DNA of 64,000 nucleotides from Prevotella aff. ruminicola Tc2-24 (lineage in GTDB: Bacteria; Bacteroidota; Bacteroidia; Bacteroidales; Bacteroidaceae): NCBI RefSeq assembly GCF_900110895.1, contig NZ_FOIQ01000002.1:187810-251809 (forward strand), written 5' to 3'. A program made the translations under genes and the position numbers. Under the pieces are notes generated by a model, which worked only from the letters and a program-made list of their open reading frames with translations, was not told where the DNA came from and made no database searches. How positions within the stretch are numbered: the stretch's first letter is position 1; the number at the start of each line of letters is the position of its first letter. Shown here one piece after another: positions 50,850-61,338 of this stretch.

Positions 50850-53615
50850 ATGGAGAAATTGTTTCTTTTAGATGCCTACGCGCTCATATATCGATCGTAC
50901 TACGCTTTCATCAAGAACCCAAGAATCAATTCAAAGGGACTGAATACGTCGGCGATTATCGGGTTCTGTAACACCCTGAACGAAGTGCTTCAGAAAGAGC
51001 AACCTACCCATATCGGCGTGGCTTTCGACCCTCACGGTCCTACCTTCCGCAGCGAGGCTTTTCCAGAGTATAAAGCTCAACGCGAGGAGACCCCCGAGGA
51101 CATCCGTAAGGCCGTCCCCATCATCAAGGAGATCCTGAAAGCATATCGTATACCTATCTTACAGGTAGACGGTTACGAGGCCGATGACGTTATTGGCACA
51201 CTGGCCAAAAAAGCTGATTCCATCGGCATCAATACCTATATGCTCACCCCTGACAAAGACTATGGGCAGCTGGTGAGTGATCATGTGAAGATCTACCGTC
51301 CCCGTCATGGTGGCGGCTATGAAGTGATGGGACCTAAGGAGGTCACGGAGAAATACGCCATCACTACCCCACTCCAAGTGATCGACCTACTCGCACTCAT
51401 GGGCGATTCTGCCGACAACTTTCCTGGTTGTCCTGGTGTCGGAGAGAAGACAGCCGCAAAACTCATCAACGACTTCGGAAGTGTTACCAACCTGATAGCA
51501 CGCTCGTCGGAGATCAAAGGTAAGCTTCGCGAAAAAGTGGAGGAGCATGTCGGCGATATCAAGATGAGTTACTTCCTCGCAACCATCAAGACAGATGTTC
51601 CTGTCGAACTCAACATGGACGCCTTGAAGCTCGTCGAGCCCAACGAGGAAGAACTGAGCAAGATCTTCACCGAACTGGAGTTCAAGAGTCTGGCAGACCG
51701 AATCCTTAAAAAGAATCAAAAACCGCAAAAAATAGTTAGTGGTCAACTCGATCTGTTTGGCGAATTTCCCGCCGACGGGACGGATCTGAGCGAAAATTCG
51801 AGTTTTGACACGCTTAAAACGACTCCTCACGACTACAAACTCGTTGATAATGAGGGTGATTTGAGGAAACTTTGTGACTTTTTTAGGACAAAACAAATTC
51901 TCAGTCTAGACACGGAAACCACCTCGACCTCGCCAATCGAAGCCGAATTGGTAGGTTTAAGCTTCGCCGTGAAAGAATTCGAGGCGTTTTACGTGCCCAT
52001 TCCTGCCAATCGTGAAGAAGCGTTGCGAATTGTTAATATCTTCAAAGAGGTGTATGAGGATCCGAAGATAATGAAAATCGGACAGAATCTGAAATACGAT
52101 CTCGAAGTGTTGCGAAACTATGGGATCGAGTTAGCTGGTCCGATGTGGGACACGATGATTGCCCACTACCTCATCCAACCTGAGCTCCATCACAATATGG
52201 ACTATATGGCTGAAATCTACTTGAACTATCAGACCATCCATATCGATGAACTGATTGGTCCCAAGGGCAAGAACCAGAAATCGATGCGTGACCTCCTACC
52301 CTCTCAAGTCTATGAATATGCCGCCGAAGATGCGGACATCACCCTCCGTCTGAAGAACAAGCTCGAGCCCGAGCTGAAAAAGTTTGAGTGCGAGAAACTA
52401 TTCTATGAGATTGAGATGCCACTGATGCCCATACTCGCCGAGATGGAGATGAACGGCGTCTGTCTGGATACAGATTCTCTACGTGATACGTCAAAGGATT
52501 TCAACAACAGGATGAACGAGATCGAGGCACGTATCTACGAACTCGCTGGCGAGCACTTCAACATCGCCTCACCCAAGCAGGTGGGTGAAATACTCTTCGA
52601 CAAACTGAAGATAGTAGAGAAGGCCAAGAAGACCAAGACTGGTCAGTACGTCACCTCTGAAGAGGTGTTACAACAGCTGCGTAACAAGCATGAGATTGTG
52701 GCCGATATATTGGAACACAGAGGATTAAAGAAACTTATTGGCACCTATATCGATGCCCTACCCAAGCTGATTAACCCCAAAACCGGACATATCCACACCT
52801 CGTTCAATCAGACAATCACTGCCACAGGACGCCTCTCCTCTTCTGATCCGAACCTTCAGAATATCCCCATCAGAGGTGAAGACGGTAAGGAGATAAGAAA
52901 GGCCTTTATCCCAGAACCAGGTTGTCTGTTCTTTTCTGCAGACTACTCACAGATTGAACTACGCGTGATGGCACATCTGTCGAAAGACGAAAACATGGTT
53001 GAGGTGTTCCGCGAGGGTAAGGATCTGCATGCGGCCACAGCGGCTAACATCTACAAAAAATCCATCGACGAGGTGACACGAGACGAGCGAACGAAGTCTA
53101 AGCGTGCCAACTTCGGCATTATCTACGGCATCACCGTGTTTGGCCTGGCAGAGCGCCTTGACATCGCACGCGACGAGGCAAAGATGTTGATAGACGGCTA
53201 TTTCGCTACCTTCCCACAGGTACACGACTATATGGAGAAATCAAAGGAGATAGCCCGTCAGAAGGGCTATGTCACCACCCTCTTCGGCCGTCGTCGCTAC
53301 CTGCCGGATATCAACTCACACAACGCCACCGTACGTGGTTTTGCCGAGCGCAACGCCATCAACGCCCCCATTCAGGGCACGGCGGCAGATATCATCAAGG
53401 TGGCCATGATCCATATCCACAACCGTTTCAAGGCTGAGGGCATCCGTTCGAAGATGATCCTACAGGTACACGACGAACTTAACTTCTCCGTCTACCCTGA
53501 CGAGAAAGAGAAGGTGGAGCGCATCGTCCTCGAGGAAATGCAGGCAGCCTTCCCCCTCTCCGTTCCCCTCGTGGCCGACTCCGGCTTTGGCCAGAATTGG
53601 CTCGAAGCTCACTAA
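50850..53615 (+). CDS. polA: DNA polymerase I
   Basis: It fills gaps and removes RNA primers in replication and repair. The 921-residue protein has the three classic domains: 5'-3' exonuclease (1-290, LLDAYALIYRSYYAF, VGVAFDP-type GVAFDPHGPTFR, DSADNFPGCPGVGEKTA), a 3'-5' exonuclease (about 330-510, LSLDTETTS with intact acidic residues) and the polymerase with motif A DYSQIELR, motif B RAKRANFGIIYG-like KRANFGIIYG and motif C VHDEL. The ATG at 50850 starts MEKLFLLDAYAL. It is divergent from the prenyl synthase and convergent with an acyltransferase. Confidence 0.97.
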   Translation: MEKLFLLDAYALIYRSYYAFIKNPRINSKGLNTSAIIGFCNTLNEVLQKEQPTHIGVAFDPHGPTFRSEAFPEYKAQREETPEDIRKAVPIIKEILKAYRIPILQVDGYEADDVIGTLAKKADSIGINTYMLTPDKDYGQLVSDHVKIYRPRHGGGYEVMGPKEVTEKYAITTPLQVIDLLALMGDSADNFPGCPGVGEKTAAKLINDFGSVTNLIARSSEIKGKLREKVEEHVGDIKMSYFLATIKTDVPVELNMDALKLVEPNEEELSKIFTELEFKSLADRILKKNQKPQKIVSGQLDLFGEFPADGTDLSENSSFDTLKTTPHDYKLVDNEGDLRKLCDFFRTKQILSLDTETTSTSPIEAELVGLSFAVKEFEAFYVPIPANREEALRIVNIFKEVYEDPKIMKIGQNLKYDLEVLRNYGIELAGPMWDTMIAHYLIQPELHHNMDYMAEIYLNYQTIHIDELIGPKGKNQKSMRDLLPSQVYEYAAEDADITLRLKNKLEPELKKFECEKLFYEIEMPLMPILAEMEMNGVCLDTDSLRDTSKDFNNRMNEIEARIYELAGEHFNIASPKQVGEILFDKLKIVEKAKKTKTGQYVTSEEVLQQLRNKHEIVADILEHRGLKKLIGTYIDALPKLINPKTGHIHTSFNQTITATGRLSSSDPNLQNIPIRGEDGKEIRKAFIPEPGCLFFSADYSQIELRVMAHLSKDENMVEVFREGKDLHAATAANIYKKSIDEVTRDERTKSKRANFGIIYGITVFGLAERLDIARDEAKMLIDGYFATFPQVHDYMEKSKEIARQKGYVTTLFGRRRYLPDINSHNATVRGFAERNAINAPIQGTAADIIKVAMIHIHNRFKAEGIRSKMILQVHDELNFSVYPDEKEKVERIVLEEMQAAFPLSVPLVADSGFGQNWLEAH

Positions 53616-53626
53616 AACTCTGATTG

Positions 53627-54634
53627 CTAAAGCACTTTTTTGACGCCAGGAATCATCCGCACCAACCAGGTGAGGACAAACGAGACGATGGTGGTGACAA
53701 CGCCGATAAACACGAACTTACCGAAGGCCCCCATCCAGATGTTGTCTGTGGCGAACTGCAAGACCAGCATCAGCAGCATGTGGAAAATATATGCACCATA
53801 CGACTGAGCGGCACACCACTGCCAGAAACGACTGTTCCAGTTGCCATACTCACGGAACAGCCAGAGCAGGCCACACGAGATAAAGACGCACATCAGCGAC
53901 TCATAGATGCCAAACCACTGCCATACAAAACCATTCCAAGAGCCACCATCCCTGAGGTAGTTGCCGAGGGCGAGAGCAAGGCCTATCAAAAGGGCTGTCA
54001 CACCAGTACGATTGCTCATATTCTCCAACCACCCCACTCGACGGGCCAGCACACCAAGGAAGAACATCATGATATACTGCAGGTAATGGGCTGGTTCAAA
54101 GATCAGTCCCATGAAGAATACCCAATGGTCTTGCGGACTGACCTGACGGATGAAATAGCTACCCACGCCCATCAAGATACCCACAGCCAACACGCCCATG
54201 ACCACAGGCCTCGACGAGAGCTCCACGATAGGCTTGCAAAACTGTCGTATTACTGTATAGAGAAGACAGAAGAACAGCAGGCTCTCTACGAACCACATAT
54301 GACCTGTCTCCAGTTTGCCTGCCAGCACAGAAAGCAGACCACCCATCAACAGCCAAGGAATACCCAGGCGCATGAGTTTCTTCTTCACAAAGCGTCCTGT
54401 ACCCTGTTTGTCGAAGCTGGAGGGCACGAAATAGCCGGAGATAAGGAAATATAAGCCCATGAAAAAGGCGGCATTCGTAGAGAAGAAATGCCATATCCAA
54501 GGCATAAACTCAGCAGGGTTACTGGGCTGATAAGCCCAGCCACCACCATCACCATATGCCTGACCTGCATGGTGGAAAATAACCAATACGGTCAGGCATA
54601 CTTTCAGATTATCAAGATAAAATAGTCGTTTCAT
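53627..54634 (-). CDS. Acyltransferase family 3 membrane protein
   Basis: A 335-residue inner-membrane protein with about ten helices. The N-terminal MKRLFYLDNLKVCLTVLVIFHHA holds the family His pair in helix 1-2, FMGLYFLISGYFVP follows, and WFVESLLFF lies mid-protein. Acyl_transf_3 proteins O-acylate surface sugars, lipids or peptidoglycan, though some act as membrane sterol-like or unknown transferases; the target is open. It converges with polA and has the DUF2807 gene 14 bases upstream, with which it is likely co-transcribed. Confidence 0.85.
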   Translation of the reverse strand: MKRLFYLDNLKVCLTVLVIFHHAGQAYGDGGGWAYQPSNPAEFMPWIWHFFSTNAAFFMGLYFLISGYFVPSSFDKQGTGRFVKKKLMRLGIPWLLMGGLLSVLAGKLETGHMWFVESLLFFCLLYTVIRQFCKPIVELSSRPVVMGVLAVGILMGVGSYFIRQVSPQDHWVFFMGLIFEPAHYLQYIMMFFLGVLARRVGWLENMSNRTGVTALLIGLALALGNYLRDGGSWNGFVWQWFGIYESLMCVFISCGLLWLFREYGNWNSRFWQWCAAQSYGAYIFHMLLMLVLQFATDNIWMGAFGKFVFIGVVTTIVSFVLTWLVRMIPGVKKVL

Positions 54635-54648
54635 TCCTCGTAGCGAGT

Positions 54649-55383
54649 TTACATCTCACTGATACCACCGATGCCTGATCTATTAAGATCCCTATCGGCA
54701 GGACGACCACCATATCTGAGGGAGCCGATACCCGTTACGCGTCCTTTGATGAAGTCGGTGGCATAGCACTCGATGCTCCCTACTCCACTGACTTTCGCAT
54801 CAACCACACTGGCTTTCATGCCCTTGGCATCGATACTACCAACGCCACTACACAGGTATTCACCCTTCTCAGCCTGACCATTCAGTGAGATACTTCCTGC
54901 GCCACTGCATGTCACATCAACCCGTTTGGCATTGATCTCCGACAGGAAGAAAGAGCCTGCACCAGAGTTCCTGATCACCAAATCGTCAGTGGTAAGACTA
55001 TCAAGATGCACATCAGCGACACCAGAGTTTTTAACCTCCCTAAGCGTCGGCGTATAGACGATGATAGTCACGTCTCGAGCATCAATATTAACGCTTTTCT
55101 TCGTGAATCTGATCTCCAGACTACCGTTCTCATTTTTGAAATCAAATAAGTCTATATAGTTATCTGGGGCAGAGAGCGTCACACGACTCTGGTTACTCTG
55201 AACAATACGGATATGACCCAACGCATGATTTTCGACCTTGTCGAAAGATGATTGCGGATATTTGGCCTTTACGATATTCTCACTAGGCTCCACCCTGTTG
55301 GTTATACCCCCACCAATATTTATTCCGCATGATGATACGGAAAGCGTCAGCGCTGCTAACATTGCTATAAAAGATGTCTTCAT
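54649..55383 (-). CDS. DUF2807 (putative auto-transporter adhesin head GIN) lipoprotein
   Basis: A 244-residue lipoprotein. The lipobox SVSSC sets lipidated Cys19, followed by GINIGGG. The domain has the repeating short-strand pattern of a right-handed beta helix: VKNSGVADVHLDSL, VIRNSGAGSFFLSE, TCSGAGSISLNG, LCSGVGSIDAKG, KVSGVGSIECY and GIGSLRYGG. This is the GIN head domain that is widespread in Bacteroidota and of unproven function, possibly surface binding. It heads a two-gene unit with the acyltransferase. Confidence 0.88.
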   Translation of the reverse strand: MKTSFIAMLAALTLSVSSCGINIGGGITNRVEPSENIVKAKYPQSSFDKVENHALGHIRIVQSNQSRVTLSAPDNYIDLFDFKNENGSLEIRFTKKSVNIDARDVTIIVYTPTLREVKNSGVADVHLDSLTTDDLVIRNSGAGSFFLSEINAKRVDVTCSGAGSISLNGQAEKGEYLCSGVGSIDAKGMKASVVDAKVSGVGSIECYATDFIKGRVTGIGSLRYGGRPADRDLNRSGIGGISEM

Positions 55384-55424
55384 AATCTTATGTATTTGAT
55401 TGTTATTCTGATTGTTTGACGATG

Positions 55425-55455
55425 CAAAGATACGAAAAGTTGCGTTCTTATCAAA
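55425..55455 (-). promoter_or_regulatory. Promoter of the DUF2807 gene
   Basis: TTTG (55455-55452) and TATCTTTG (55432-55425) on the minus strand are 19 bases apart, 42 bases before the start. Confidence 0.65.
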
Positions 55456-55532
55456 AAAAACATCATACCTTTAGCGTTTTTCATCGCTTATTCGTACCTT
55501 TGCACCCAGATTATAAACGTTTATAAGAAGTA

Positions 55533-56633
55533 ATGGCATTAAAATGTGGTATTGTAGGACTCCCCAACGTGGGTAAGTCCACATTGTTTAATTGTCTGTC
55601 GAGTGCCAAAGCACAGGCAGCCAACTTTCCTTTCTGTACGATCGAGCCGAATGTGGGTGTGATCACCGTCCCCGATGAAAGACTCACCAAACTGGCAGAG
55701 TTGGTACACCCAGGTCGTATCGTACCCGCCACCTGTGAGATTGTGGATATCGCAGGTCTGGTGAAGGGCGCCTCCAAGGGCGAGGGATTAGGAAACAAGT
55801 TCCTTGGAAACATCCGCGAGACGGATGCGATCATCCACGTGCTCCGCTGTTTTGAGGACGAGAATATCACCCATGTGGATGGCACCATCGACCCCATCCG
55901 CGATAAGGAGATCATCGATACTGAGTTGCAGCTCAAGGACCTTGAGACCATCGAAGGCCGACTGGCCAAGACGGAAAAGGCCGCTGCCGCTGGCAATAAG
56001 GACGCAAAGGTGGAAGTGAACGTGCTTCATGCCTACAAAGAGGTGTTGGAACAAGGTAAGAACGCCCGTGTCGTAGAGTTCGAGTCGAAGGACGAGCAAG
56101 ACTGTGCCCGTAACCTCTTCCTGCTCACCTCGAAGCCTGTCCTCTACGTCTGTAACGTGGGCGAGACCGATGCCAAAAGCGGCAACGAATGGACACAGAA
56201 AGTAGAGGCCCTGGCCAAGGAAGAAGGAGCAGAGGCCATGATCATCGCCGCTAAGACAGAAGAGGATATCGCTGAGCTTGAGAGCTACGAAGACAAGCAG
56301 ATGTTCCTCGAGGAACTGGGCTTGGAGGAGAGTGGTGTGAACCGTCTGATCAAGAAAGCCTACGCCTTGCTGAACCTCGAGACCTTTATCACCGCTGGTG
56401 AGATGGAAGTGAAGGCCTGGACTTATAAGAAGGGTTGGAAGGCTCCTCAGTGTGCTGGTGTCATCCATACCGACTTCGAGAAAGGCTTCATCCGTGCCGA
56501 GGTCATCAAGTACGACGACTATATCCAATATGGCTCTGAGGCCGCTGTCCGCGAGGCAGGAAAGTTGGCCGTTGAGGGTAAGGAGTACATCGTTCAAGAT
56601 GGTGATATCATGCATTTCCGCTTCAACGTATAA
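55533..56633 (+). CDS. ychF: Redox-regulated ATPase YchF (Obg family)
   Basis: A ribosome-associated P-loop ATPase of the Obg group that preferentially hydrolyses ATP rather than GTP and takes part in oxidative-stress control. The 366-residue protein has Walker A GLPNVGKS (9-16), the G2/G3 region with DIAGLVKGASKGEGLGN, NVGE in place of the NKxD motif, a coiled-coil arm (about 130-200) and the C-terminal TGS-like domain (AWTYKKGWKAPQCAGVIH). Length is typical. TACCTTTG at 55495-55502 is the likely -7 box. It starts an operon with lgt, three bases away. Confidence 0.96.
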   Translation: MALKCGIVGLPNVGKSTLFNCLSSAKAQAANFPFCTIEPNVGVITVPDERLTKLAELVHPGRIVPATCEIVDIAGLVKGASKGEGLGNKFLGNIRETDAIIHVLRCFEDENITHVDGTIDPIRDKEIIDTELQLKDLETIEGRLAKTEKAAAAGNKDAKVEVNVLHAYKEVLEQGKNARVVEFESKDEQDCARNLFLLTSKPVLYVCNVGETDAKSGNEWTQKVEALAKEEGAEAMIIAAKTEEDIAELESYEDKQMFLEELGLEESGVNRLIKKAYALLNLETFITAGEMEVKAWTYKKGWKAPQCAGVIHTDFEKGFIRAEVIKYDDYIQYGSEAAVREAGKLAVEGKEYIVQDGDIMHFRFNV

Positions 56634-56636
56634 GCT

Positions 56637-57515
56637 ATGATAAATCTTTTGAGTTATATCGTCTGGCAGCCCGATCTGGAGGCTTTCCATCTAGGGCCTA
56701 TCACTGTGCGCTGGTACGGTTTGATGTGGATTATCGGACTGGCACTCGCCTATCTTGTCGTGAAACACCTGTATAAGGATCAGAAGATCAAGGACGAACT
56801 CTTTGATCCCCTCTTCATCTATTGTTTCTTCGGCATTCTGATTGGTGCCCGCCTAGGGCATTGTCTCTTCTACCAGCCTCAGGATTTCCTGACCTCATGG
56901 CAGGGTATAGTAGAGATGATCCTGCCCATCCACTTCGGCCATAATGGCAGTTGGCTGAGTGAGACCTTCGGCTTCTACATAACAGGCTATGCTGGTCTCG
57001 CCTCGCATGGTGGCACATTAGGACTGATGATTGCCCTCTGGCTCTATGTGCGCAAGACGAAGTTAAGCATCTGGACGGTACTCGACAACATCGCCATCGC
57101 CACAGGAACGACGGCCTGTTTCATCCGTCTGGGCAACCTGATGAACTCTGAGATTATCGGCAAGATCACAGACGTGCCCTGGGCCTTTATCTTCGAGCGT
57201 GTCGATGCCGCGCCCCGTCATCCAGGACAGCTCTACGAAGCCATCGCCTACGCCATCCTGTTCGTCATCATGTGGATCATCTACAAGAACAGTCAGAAGC
57301 CGCAAGCCAAAGGTCCTCAGGTCGGCACAGGCTGGTATTTCGGCTTCTGCCTGACCTATATCTTCACTTTCCGCTTCTTCATCGAATACACCAAGGAGAT
57401 CCAGGAAGCCTTCGAGGCCTCACTGCCTATTGATATGGGACAGATACTGTCTATCCCCTTCATCATCCTTGGCGTGTACTGCATGGTCAAGGCCAAGAAG
57501 AAGGCTGGAGCTTGA
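56637..57515 (+). CDS. lgt: Prolipoprotein diacylglyceryl transferase
   Basis: An inner-membrane enzyme that attaches diacylglycerol to the lipobox Cys of prolipoproteins, the first step of lipoprotein maturation. The 292-residue protein has seven helices and the Lgt hallmarks: [37 protein letters not shown] with the conserved His-Gly-Gly, and [10 protein letters not shown] with the signature Arg context CFIRLGN. Several lipoprotein substrates are encoded in this window. It lies between ychF and an exported protein gene, all in one direction. Confidence 0.96.
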   Translation: MINLLSYIVWQPDLEAFHLGPITVRWYGLMWIIGLALAYLVVKHLYKDQKIKDELFDPLFIYCFFGILIGARLGHCLFYQPQDFLTSWQGIVEMILPIHFGHNGSWLSETFGFYITGYAGLASHGGTLGLMIALWLYVRKTKLSIWTVLDNIAIATGTTACFIRLGNLMNSEIIGKITDVPWAFIFERVDAAPRHPGQLYEAIAYAILFVIMWIIYKNSQKPQAKGPQVGTGWYFGFCLTYIFTFRFFIEYTKEIQEAFEASLPIDMGQILSIPFIILGVYCMVKAKKKAGA

Positions 57516-57524
57516 AAAAGGTAA

Positions 57525-58370
57525 ATGAAGATACTGAGGAAAGTACTCATGGTGATGCTGCTGACGATGGCAATAGGTGCATCAGCGCAGACGGACATCA
57601 GTGTAGGGAAATCGCTGAGGAAAGACTCCGTGGGCCTGAGTAGTGACCTCCTGCCTACGGATTCCTTCCTGCAGCAGCATGACTCAACACTGTGGAAAAG
57701 ACGGCTTCAACCATTGGCAACACCTAACCCTGGATACAAACTCGATACGCCATCCAGCCTCTACGATACCAGACGGGGCAGTTGGGAGGTGAACACATTG
57801 CAGGGCGGTAAGTTGTTCACTCCGTGGCGAGGAGCAGCCATCACCGTCAGCGGGGGAGCAGACTCGATGCCAGGACTGCTCGATCGCGAGTCAGGTGCTC
57901 TGACACTCTATCAGCAAACAGGCCGCTGGAGTTTTTCGGCCTCAGCGCTGGCAGACAAATATAGGATGGTGGGCATGGGGTTCTTGCAGACACGCTACGG
58001 TGTGGGTGGCACGGTGAACTACTGGGTGAACAATGCCATCTCGCTGCATGCCTTCGGCTATTACTATCCCAACTCTTCGCTGATCAGTCCAGCCGTGAAT
58101 CCTTATTTAGGAACGACCAATTATGGCGGCTATGCAGACATCCGATTCCACAAGAACTTTGGCGTGGATGCAGGTGCGAGGCGCTACCTGAGTCCCATGA
58201 CGGGCAAATGGGTAACAGACCCCATCGTCAGCCCTTATATCAAGTTCAATAACGGTCAGAAATTCGGCTTCGACTTCGGCCGTCTGCTTAAAGGACTTAT
58301 CTGGGGCAATCAGGACGAGATGATGCCACGAGGGCCTGTCCGCATGGGTCCGCCACAGCAAAAAAGATAA
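57525..58370 (+). CDS. Exported protein of unknown function, possible barrel
   Basis: A 281-residue protein I do not recognise. The N-terminus is a signal peptide (VLMVMLLTMAIGASAQ). A polar region of about 70 residues follows, then a beta-rich part with WSFSASALADKYRMVGMGF, YGVGGTVNYWVNNAISLHAFGYYYP, GGYADIRFHKNFGVDAGARRY and YIKFNNGQKFGFDFGRL. This strand pattern suggests an outer-membrane or periplasmic beta structure. The tail is basic and Pro-rich (RGPVRMGPPQQKR) with no terminal Phe, so a standard barrel ending is absent. It follows lgt by nine bases. Confidence 0.65.
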   Translation: MKILRKVLMVMLLTMAIGASAQTDISVGKSLRKDSVGLSSDLLPTDSFLQQHDSTLWKRRLQPLATPNPGYKLDTPSSLYDTRRGSWEVNTLQGGKLFTPWRGAAITVSGGADSMPGLLDRESGALTLYQQTGRWSFSASALADKYRMVGMGFLQTRYGVGGTVNYWVNNAISLHAFGYYYPNSSLISPAVNPYLGTTNYGGYADIRFHKNFGVDAGARRYLSPMTGKWVTDPIVSPYIKFNNGQKFGFDFGRLLKGLIWGNQDEMMPRGPVRMGPPQQKR

Positions 58371-58422
58371 AGTCTGAGTTTACATTACCTGCTGCTCGCC
58401 AAGGACATAGGTGATGTGCGAG

Positions 58423-61050
58423 CTATTTCCCTGAGACAATTTTCTTAATATCATTAAGTTTGTTCAGGGCTTCAAGGGGCGTGAGATTGTTCACGTCGAG
58501 GCCCAGGATCTCGTCACGTACCTGACAGAGAATAGGATCGTCGAGCTGGAAGAACGATAGTTGCATACCCTCTCGTGAGCCCGCGATCTCAGCCGTAGGC
58601 TTACCCACACTGCCCACGGAAGCGTTCTCGGCCTCCAACTGCTTCAGGATCACGTTGGCACGCTTCACGATGCTGCGAGGCATACCTGCGATCTCAGCCA
58701 CATGGATACCAAACGAGTGCTCACTGCCACCACGCTCCAACTTGCGCAGGAAGATCACCTTACCGTCGACCTCCTTGACAGAGACGTTATAGTTCTTGAT
58801 GCGTGAGAAGTTCTTCTCCATCTCATTCAGCTCATGATAGTGCGTGGCGAAGAGTGTACGCGGATGACCACCCTTGACATTCTCATGCAGATACTCCACA
58901 ATCGCCCAAGCGATAGAGATACCATCGTAGGTAGATGTTCCTCGACCTAACTCGTCGAAGAGCACCAGCGAGCGCGAGCTGACATTATTCAGAATATTCG
59001 AGGCCTCTGTCATCTCCACCATAAACGTAGACTCACCAAGGGAGATATTATCCGAAGCCCCTACACGGGTGAATACCTTGTCCACCAGACCGATTCTCGC
59101 GGCCTCTGCGGGCACGAAACAGCCTATCTGGGCAAGTAGCACGATGAGCGCCGTCTGTCGTAACAACGCCGACTTACCAGCCATATTCGGACCCGTAATG
59201 ATGATGATCTGCTGACGCTCGTTGTCGAGCAGGATATCGTTGGGCACATACCTCTCGCCCAACGGCAGTTCCTGTTCGATGACAGGATGACGTCCCTGTT
59301 TGATATCTATCACCTCCGACGAGTCGATCACAGGTCGGATATAATTGTTTTCCTCAGCCACCTTCGCAAAGCTCAGAAGACAGTCGAGACGGGCGATGAT
59401 GTTCGCATTGGTCTGTATCTGTGGAATAAACGCCTGCATAGATAGCACAAGGTCGCTGAAGAGTCGGGCCTCCAAGGAGAGGATCTTATCCTCCGCACCA
59501 AGGATTTTCTCTTCATACTCCTTGAGCTCCTGTGTGATATAGCGCTCTGCTTGTGCCAGCGTCTGCTTACGTACCCATTCTGGTGGCACTTGTTCCTTAT
59601 AGGTGTTGCGCACCTCAAGGTAGTAGCCGAACACATTATTATAGCCTATCTTCAGACTCTGGATTCCCGTAGCGGCAGCCTCTCGTTCCTGAATCTTCAA
59701 AAGGTAGTCCTTTCCACTATAGGCGATGCTTCTCAGTTCGTCGAGCTCAGCACTCACACCGTCTCTGATGACACCACCTTTCGCCACCAACTGTGGCGGG
59801 TCGTTCTGTATCTCCTTCTCTATCCTGTCGCGGAGCGTCTCACACAGGCTCAGTTGCTCACCAATCTGTCTCAACGCCTCGTTCTCGGCACAGAGACAAG
59901 CATTCTTGATGGGCTGGATGGCCTGTAGGGCGACCTTCAGTTGCACCACTTCACGCGGCGAAACACGACCTACGGCTGCCTTGGAGACGATTCGCTCCAG
60001 ATCACCGATCTTGTGCAACTGTTCATCCAGGCACTCTCTGAATGCCGGCTCCCGGTAATAATACTCCACCACATCCAGACGAGAGTTGATAGGTTTCTCA
60101 TCCTTCAAGGGGAACACCAGCCAACGGCGCAGCAGACGACCACCCATCGGACTCACCGTCCTGTCGATGACATCCAACAGCGACTTACCGTCTTCCTGCA
60201 TGGGATGAACCAGTTCCAGACTACGGATCGTAAACTTATCCAGTCTCACATACTTGTCTTCCTCGATACGCGAAATCGACGTGATATGTCCTATCTGCGT
60301 ATGCTGCGTCTGTTCGAGGTATTGCAGGATAGCCCCAGCAGCGATAACACCAGCCTGAAGATGATCCACACCAAATCCCTTTAGGTTCTTCACCTGGAAA
60401 TGTCGCAGTAGCTTCTGCTTTGATGTCTGTTCGCTGAACACCCAGTCGTCCATCTGGAAGGTAAAGAAACGATTGCCAAAGTTACGTTCGAACTCCTGTT
60501 TCTTCGTCCTATCGTAGAGCACCTCCTTTGGCGAGAAATTACCCAACAGCTTCTCCACATAGTCTTGTGTGCCCTCACCTGTCAGGAACTCACCAGTAGA
60601 GATATCCAGAAAAGCCACACCATACGAGGCCTTTCCAAAATGGACGGCAGCCAGGAAGTTGTTCTCCTTATAATTCAGTACGTTATCCGAGAGAGCCACA
60701 CCAGGCGTCACCAGTTCAGTGATGCCTCGTTTCACGAGCTTCTTCGTCAGCTTAGGATCCTCAAGTTGGTCGCAGATGGCCACACGCTTACCTGCACGGA
60801 TCAGTTTCGGCAGATAGGTATCAAGGGCATGATGGGGGAATCCAGCCATCTCGTCGCCCTTACCACCTGCTCCGTTATTACGATGGGTGAGGGTGATACC
60901 TAAGATCTTCGAAGCGGTAATGGCATCCTCGCAGTAGGTCTCATAAAAGTCGCCACACCTGAATAGCATCACTGCATCAGGATGTTTTGCCTTTAAATCG
61001 AAGAACTGCTTCATCATCGGAGTCAGTTCCTTACCTTCTTTCTTTGCCAT
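58423..61050 (-). CDS. mutS: DNA mismatch repair protein MutS
   Basis: The mismatch sensor that starts methyl-independent mismatch repair together with MutL. The 875-residue protein has the N-terminal mismatch-binding motif [12 protein letters not shown] (Phe-x-Glu, residues about 29-40), the connector, lever and clamp domains, and the ATPase domain with [15 protein letters not shown] (about 620), [20 protein letters not shown] and THYHEL. All features for active MutS are present. It is transcribed alone, divergently from panB, from a two-box promoter. Confidence 0.97.
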   Translation of the reverse strand: MAKKEGKELTPMMKQFFDLKAKHPDAVMLFRCGDFYETYCEDAITASKILGITLTHRNNGAGGKGDEMAGFPHHALDTYLPKLIRAGKRVAICDQLEDPKLTKKLVKRGITELVTPGVALSDNVLNYKENNFLAAVHFGKASYGVAFLDISTGEFLTGEGTQDYVEKLLGNFSPKEVLYDRTKKQEFERNFGNRFFTFQMDDWVFSEQTSKQKLLRHFQVKNLKGFGVDHLQAGVIAAGAILQYLEQTQHTQIGHITSISRIEEDKYVRLDKFTIRSLELVHPMQEDGKSLLDVIDRTVSPMGGRLLRRWLVFPLKDEKPINSRLDVVEYYYREPAFRECLDEQLHKIGDLERIVSKAAVGRVSPREVVQLKVALQAIQPIKNACLCAENEALRQIGEQLSLCETLRDRIEKEIQNDPPQLVAKGGVIRDGVSAELDELRSIAYSGKDYLLKIQEREAAATGIQSLKIGYNNVFGYYLEVRNTYKEQVPPEWVRKQTLAQAERYITQELKEYEEKILGAEDKILSLEARLFSDLVLSMQAFIPQIQTNANIIARLDCLLSFAKVAEENNYIRPVIDSSEVIDIKQGRHPVIEQELPLGERYVPNDILLDNERQQIIIITGPNMAGKSALLRQTALIVLLAQIGCFVPAEAARIGLVDKVFTRVGASDNISLGESTFMVEMTEASNILNNVSSRSLVLFDELGRGTSTYDGISIAWAIVEYLHENVKGGHPRTLFATHYHELNEMEKNFSRIKNYNVSVKEVDGKVIFLRKLERGGSEHSFGIHVAEIAGMPRSIVKRANVILKQLEAENASVGSVGKPTAEIAGSREGMQLSFFQLDDPILCQVRDEILGLDVNNLTPLEALNKLNDIKKIVSGK

Positions 61051-61081
61051 TACGCTTGTCTCGTTATTTTAGTTTGAGAGG

Positions 61082-61112
61082 CAAAGTTACTCCTTTTTCC
61101 CGAATTGGCAAA
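61082..61112 (-). promoter_or_regulatory. Promoter of mutS
   Basis: TTTG (61112-61109) and TAACTTTG (61089-61082) on the minus strand are 19 bases apart, 32 bases before the start. Confidence 0.66.
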
Positions 61113-61224
61113 ATTTCTTCTGGATTATTTGTTTTGCCATGACTCCCCTCTGACAGAAAGCGCTGCTAACCAGGTGCTAACAAAGGTGTTTTAGGACCAT
61201 CAACATAAAAAAGAGGCGCAAAAT

Positions 61225-61255
61225 TTTGCAGTAACAATAAAAGTTACTAACTTTG
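61225..61255 (+). promoter_or_regulatory. Promoter of the panBCD-coaBC operon
   Basis: TTTG (61225-61228) and TAACTTTG (61248-61255) are 19 bases apart. The -33 box lies in a 12-base palindrome, GCAAAATTTTGC, and the leader is about 80 bases long. Confidence 0.66.
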
Positions 61256-61338
61256 CAGCCGCAAAATCAAACGTGGGTAAGATCCACTCCCACTCCTCGT
61301 TACTAATTCATTATTAATAAATTATCTGTACGTTTGAA

